Below, piece by piece: positions 6,352 to 8,020 of a stretch of 8,020 nucleotides of DNA. The translations under genes and the position numbers were made by a program. How positions within the stretch are numbered: the first letter of the stretch is position 1; every line of letters starts with the position of its first letter. Origin of the DNA: Methanobacteriota archaeon (lineage in GTDB: Archaea; Halobacteriota; Methanocellia; Methanocellales; Methanocellaceae); NCBI GenBank assembly GCA_023436075.1, contig JAEZKS010000014.1:1-8020 (forward strand), read 5' to 3'. Below the pieces are notes generated by a model that made no database searches, was not told where the DNA came from, and was given only the letters and a program-made list of their open reading frames with translations.

Positions 6352-6380
6352 ATTATCTGCACTGTATTCAGATTAGCTCT

Positions 6381-6395
6381 CGAAAGATTATAAAT
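6381..6395 (+). promoter_or_regulatory. BRE/TATA promoter reading right
   Basis: CGAAAG is followed at once by ATTATAAAT, a close match to the archaeal BRE plus TATA-box pair. The expected start is near 6416, just where base composition turns GC-rich. It is about 300 nt ahead of corA, so it drives either a long corA leader or a separate small RNA. Confidence 0.5.
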
Positions 6396-6464
6396 TAAGA
6401 TCTGAGAAAGCTAGGATGTAAATCGCTGCTGACAATGGGATTTTCCAGGAGCATCATGGTGTCC

Positions 6465-6493
6465 ACGTGTGCGCGCGAGGCCGCTCACACCGT
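6465..6493 (+). repeat. Hairpin in the corA upstream region
   Basis: GTGTGCGCG (6467-6475) pairs with CGCTCACAC (6482-6490) with one mismatch across the 6-nt loop CGAGGC. AC before the left arm can pair with GT (6492-6493) past a one-base bulge. It is the most stable local fold I see in this gap. Confidence 0.5.
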
Positions 6494-6602
6494 TCCATTC
6501 GTCTGAAACCTCTCAAAAGTAGCATTACCTCGCCTACCCCGACAGTTACAGAGTAATTTCTGCGTGGTGGCGGATAGTCGTCCTGGTCGTCGCTGCCACA
6601 TA

Positions 6603-6656
6603 TTGCCGATTTGACTGGAACTAAAGAGCCCGGCAAGCCCTGATTTTTACTTTTTT
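6603..6656 (+). terminator. Possible hairpin plus T-run terminator or attenuator
   Basis: TTGCCG (6603-6608) and CGGCAA (6631-6636) form a 6-bp stem with a 22-nt loop; TTTTT and TTTTTT follow at 6644-6656. Archaeal RNA polymerase can stop at T-runs, so transcripts from the promoter at 6381 may end here, before corA. The stem is weak for its loop size. Confidence 0.3.
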
Positions 6657-6675
6657 AGCCATGTCCCGGTTCACC

Positions 6676-6688
6676 ATATAGCTAATAT
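6676..6688 (+). promoter_or_regulatory. corA-proximal TATA-like element
   Basis: ATATAGCTAATAT lies 27 nt before the ATG at 6716 and 41 nt before the corA ATG at 6730. The same 13 bases occur in the same orientation relative to the gene at the ABC operon promoter (3502-3514). It may be the proximal corA promoter or a shared regulator site. Confidence 0.45.
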
Positions 6689-6696
6689 AGTTAGAG

Positions 6697-6705
6697 GGAG
6701 GAGGT
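6697..6705 (+). promoter_or_regulatory. Very strong Shine-Dalgarno with unusual spacing
   Basis: GGAGGAGGT is an almost ideal match to the 16S rRNA tail. It lies 10 nt before an ATG at 6716 that opens a 9-codon frame, but 24 nt before the corA ATG at 6730, farther than normal. No in-frame ATG, GTG or TTG for corA exists between the site and 6730. Confidence 0.75.
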
Positions 6706-6715
6706 AAGATAAACG

Positions 6716-6745
6716 ATGGGCGCGATCGTATGGAAAATCAGGTAG
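6716..6745 (+). CDS. 9-codon upstream mini-ORF overlapping the corA start
   Basis: The frame MGAIVWKIR opens 10 nt after the strong Shine-Dalgarno and ends at TAG (6743-6745), 13 nt beyond the corA ATG, in a different frame. If translated, ribosomes would have to shift back or reinitiate to make CorA, so it could act as a coupling or control peptide. Alternatively the Shine-Dalgarno serves corA directly at long spacing and this frame is accidental. Not tested. Confidence 0.35.
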   Translation: MGAIVWKIR

Positions 6746-7818
6746 TGCAATCGATATCACAGGCCACCGTGAAGCCGGCGACTATGTGTGTCTTCACGAA
6801 GCAGGACGGGCAGGTCGAGAAACTGGTAGACCTCCCGCTGTCTGACTATCTGACCATAACGGCCCCGGCATGTGTGGCCTGGATCGACGTTACCACTCCT
6901 GACGTGGAGAAAGATCTGGAGAAGATAGCCGGTTCCCTGGGCTTTACTCAGCTCCCCCTAGTCAAGGTCCTGTCGGGCTTCTTTTCGTCCTACGAGGATG
7001 TTGAGACCGAGCTTGGCCTTATGCTCCCCTCGGTGATCGTCAAGGACTTCGAGGTCAACGTGAAGCCTCTCGTCGTCATGCTGAGAGGCAATCTGGTCGT
7101 CACGGTTCACAGCAGCGAAGTTCACCGCCTGATGAGATTCGCCCGCTACGCTCCGACATTCGTGAAAAAGATCAAGGCGGAAGCCCGAGTGGATAAGGCC
7201 TCCCTTATACTCGAGCGGATCATCGACGAGAACAACGACCGTAACTTCGAGTACCTGCGGGAGATCGAGAAGCATGGCGACGACATCAGCCGCCGGCTCA
7301 TCGACGAAGAGATCGACAAGCGGCTCGTAGCCGAAGAGATATACAAGATGAAACACGTACTGATCACGTACCTCAACGTCCTCTGGGCCTCCAAGGACGT
7401 GGTCGAGTCTCTGCGCTACGGCGATGCCGATCTCATCACGGACGACGATAAGCTGCTGGGCCGGATCGGCATACTATCGGACAACATCGAGCGGCACATC
7501 GAGCTGTCGGAGCAGATGTCCAACGTGCTCGCGTCGGGCCTCGAGGTCATGCAGACCATATACAACAACAAGCTCCAGACGATGAACAACCGCTTTGCCA
7601 TCGTCACGGCGTACCTGACAGTATTCGGCACGGCCTTCCTCTGGCCAAACACCATAGCAACGGTGGTGTCCAGCATGGGCTGGGATTTGAGCGGCGTGCA
7701 GTTAGAATACATGCTGTTCCTGATTATTTCGACCATCATCGCCACGATCGGTTCTTTCGCATGGGTCTGGAACATGTGGTACCGGTCCCGGAACGATACG
7801 CTGGGAAAACGGCTTTGA
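6730..7818 (+). CDS. corA: CorA-like divalent cation transporter without the GMN motif
   Basis: A 362-residue protein with CorA architecture: an N-terminal alpha/beta cytoplasmic domain (about 1-140), a long charged helical region (about 141-290, including the run up to NNKLQTMNNRF) and two C-terminal transmembrane helices (about 288-313 and 326-350) with a short basic tail. CorA proteins form homopentameric channels for Mg2+ or other divalent ions in the cytoplasmic membrane. LTVFGTAFLWPNTIAT (296-311) aligns with the end of the usual first CorA helix, but the Gly-Met-Asn signature after it is missing; the matching place reads VVSSMGWDL. A related methanogen subgroup with WPNT may be described, from recollection. 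The start is the only suitable ATG, despite its long distance from the Shine-Dalgarno. Ion selectivity and direction are uncertain. Confidence 0.85.
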   Translation: MENQVVQSISQATVKPATMCVFTKQDGQVEKLVDLPLSDYLTITAPACVAWIDVTTPDVEKDLEKIAGSLGFTQLPLVKVLSGFFSSYEDVETELGLMLPSVIVKDFEVNVKPLVVMLRGNLVVTVHSSEVHRLMRFARYAPTFVKKIKAEARVDKASLILERIIDENNDRNFEYLREIEKHGDDISRRLIDEEIDKRLVAEEIYKMKHVLITYLNVLWASKDVVESLRYGDADLITDDDKLLGRIGILSDNIERHIELSEQMSNVLASGLEVMQTIYNNKLQTMNNRFAIVTAYLTVFGTAFLWPNTIATVVSSMGWDLSGVQLEYMLFLIISTIIATIGSFAWVWNMWYRSRNDTLGKRL

Positions 7819-7848
7819 TTCTGGTATTTCCCGCTATTATCCAATCAA

Positions 7849-7858
7849 AAAGTATATA
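7849..7858 (+). promoter_or_regulatory. TATA-box promoter of the right-edge gene
   Basis: AAAGTATATAG, preceded by CAAAA (BRE-like), lies about 43-52 nt before the ATG at 7901, giving an expected leader of about 20 nt. It suggests this gene is transcribed apart from corA, whose stop is 30 nt upstream of the box. Confidence 0.45.
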
Positions 7859-7900
7859 GTCTGAACTATTGAAATACTGCACCAAAGAGTTGAAGCTTAT

Positions 7901-8020
7901 ATGGCAATCGACTGGGGTTTCACCTTACGAAAAATAGTCGTTTATGGCACACTGCTAGTGCTTTACGCGTTGGCTATGGCCATTCTACTGACGTTGTTCC
8001 CGCAGTACACAGTGATCATC
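7901..8020 (+). CDS. Unidentified membrane protein, N-terminal part only
   Basis: Forty codons are visible before the window ends. The ATG opens MAIDWGFTLRKIVV followed by a hydrophobic helix (about residues 13-34, YGTLLVLYALAMAILLTLF) and a short turn FPQY, after which hydrophobicity resumes (TVII). A basic residue pair before the helix suggests the N-terminus is inside. The pattern of one helix, a short loop and a second helix resembles the start of archaeal HtpX-type membrane metalloproteases, but the zinc motif HExxH would lie beyond the edge, so this is only a guess. It follows corA on the same strand with its own TATA-like box. There is no strong Shine-Dalgarno (GAGTTGAAG, weak). Confidence 0.65.
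   Translation, partial: MAIDWGFTLRKIVVYGTLLVLYALAMAILLTLFPQYTVII

Larger units (their letters stand above)
6416..6656 (+). ncRNA. Candidate small RNA or long corA leader
   Basis: This GC-richer island sits between a rightward BRE/TATA promoter and two T-runs (6644-6648, 6651-6656). It has no convincing gene on either strand: a 60-codon minus-strand frame (6454-6636) and a 23-codon plus frame (6435-6506) both lack a Shine-Dalgarno or recognisable features. Two hairpins can be drawn: 6465-6493 and TTGCCG/CGGCAA (6603-6608 with 6631-6636). I see no tRNA, SRP RNA or RNase P signature. It could be an independent RNA, a regulated 5' leader of corA, or merely spacer. Confidence 0.3.

Noticed and set aside
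6435..6506. 23-codon plus-strand frame after the orphan promoter
   Set aside because: No Shine-Dalgarno and nothing distinctive in the peptide; kept only as a note inside the candidate RNA.
6454..6636. 60-codon minus-strand frame in the corA upstream gap
   Set aside because: No recognisable family, no good Shine-Dalgarno, Arg/Pro-rich composition typical of chance frames; the region is better described as possible leader or RNA.
6416..6656. tRNA, SRP RNA, RNase P RNA or C/D box RNA
   Set aside because: No T-loop GTTCGA-type sequence, no SRP helix 8 or RNase P core motifs, and only a loose box C-like match on the minus strand without a paired box D.

Overview
The window looks like ordinary chromosomal DNA from an archaeon, most likely a methanogen. 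The evidence is TATA-box/BRE-like promoters in AT-rich gaps, GTG and TTG starts beside purine-rich Shine-Dalgarno sites, moderately GC-rich genes, and gene families typical of methanogens. Methanocellales is my best guess at the order; it rests on overall impression, not on a marker gene.

Region 1 (1-3479, minus strand) is an ABC-2 type exporter operon read right to left: one ATPase (2565-3479), then three tandem, closely related permeases (1361-2563, 163-1323, and 1-166, which runs off the left edge). Junctions are extremely tight: a 1-nt gap, then ATGA stop/start overlaps. The permeases arose by tandem duplication. Their cytoplasmic and membrane parts are conserved, while the large outer loop before the last helix has diverged.

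Region 2 (3480-3900) carries the ABC operon promoter and a cluster of non-coding repeats: a 22-nt tandem duplication, a long imperfect inverted repeat built of CCTCTGCG units, and a small hairpin between its arms.

Region 3 (3901-6203, minus strand) is a two-gene operon for a soluble flavin/iron-sulfur NAD(P) oxidoreductase of the NfnAB / sulfide dehydrogenase (SudBA) type. The small FAD/[2Fe-2S] subunit comes first, and the large GltA-like subunit overlaps it by 19 nt. Such enzymes exchange electrons between NADH, NADPH and ferredoxin.

Region 4 (6204-6729) is a 526-nt divergent intergenic region. It has an AT-rich promoter zone, a well-formed BRE/TATA promoter pointing right, a GC-rich stretch with hairpins ending in T-runs (possible small RNA or long corA leader), a second TATA-like element, a very strong Shine-Dalgarno and a 9-codon mini-frame that overlaps the next gene's start.

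Region 5 (6730-8020, plus strand) holds a CorA-like divalent cation channel that lacks the canonical GMN signature, then the first 40 codons of an unidentified membrane protein that continues past the right edge.

No clear mobile element, CRISPR, phage or defence system is visible. The best leads are the corA leader and mini-ORF, the missing GMN motif, and the permease expansion with a 1-nt length difference at a gene junction.
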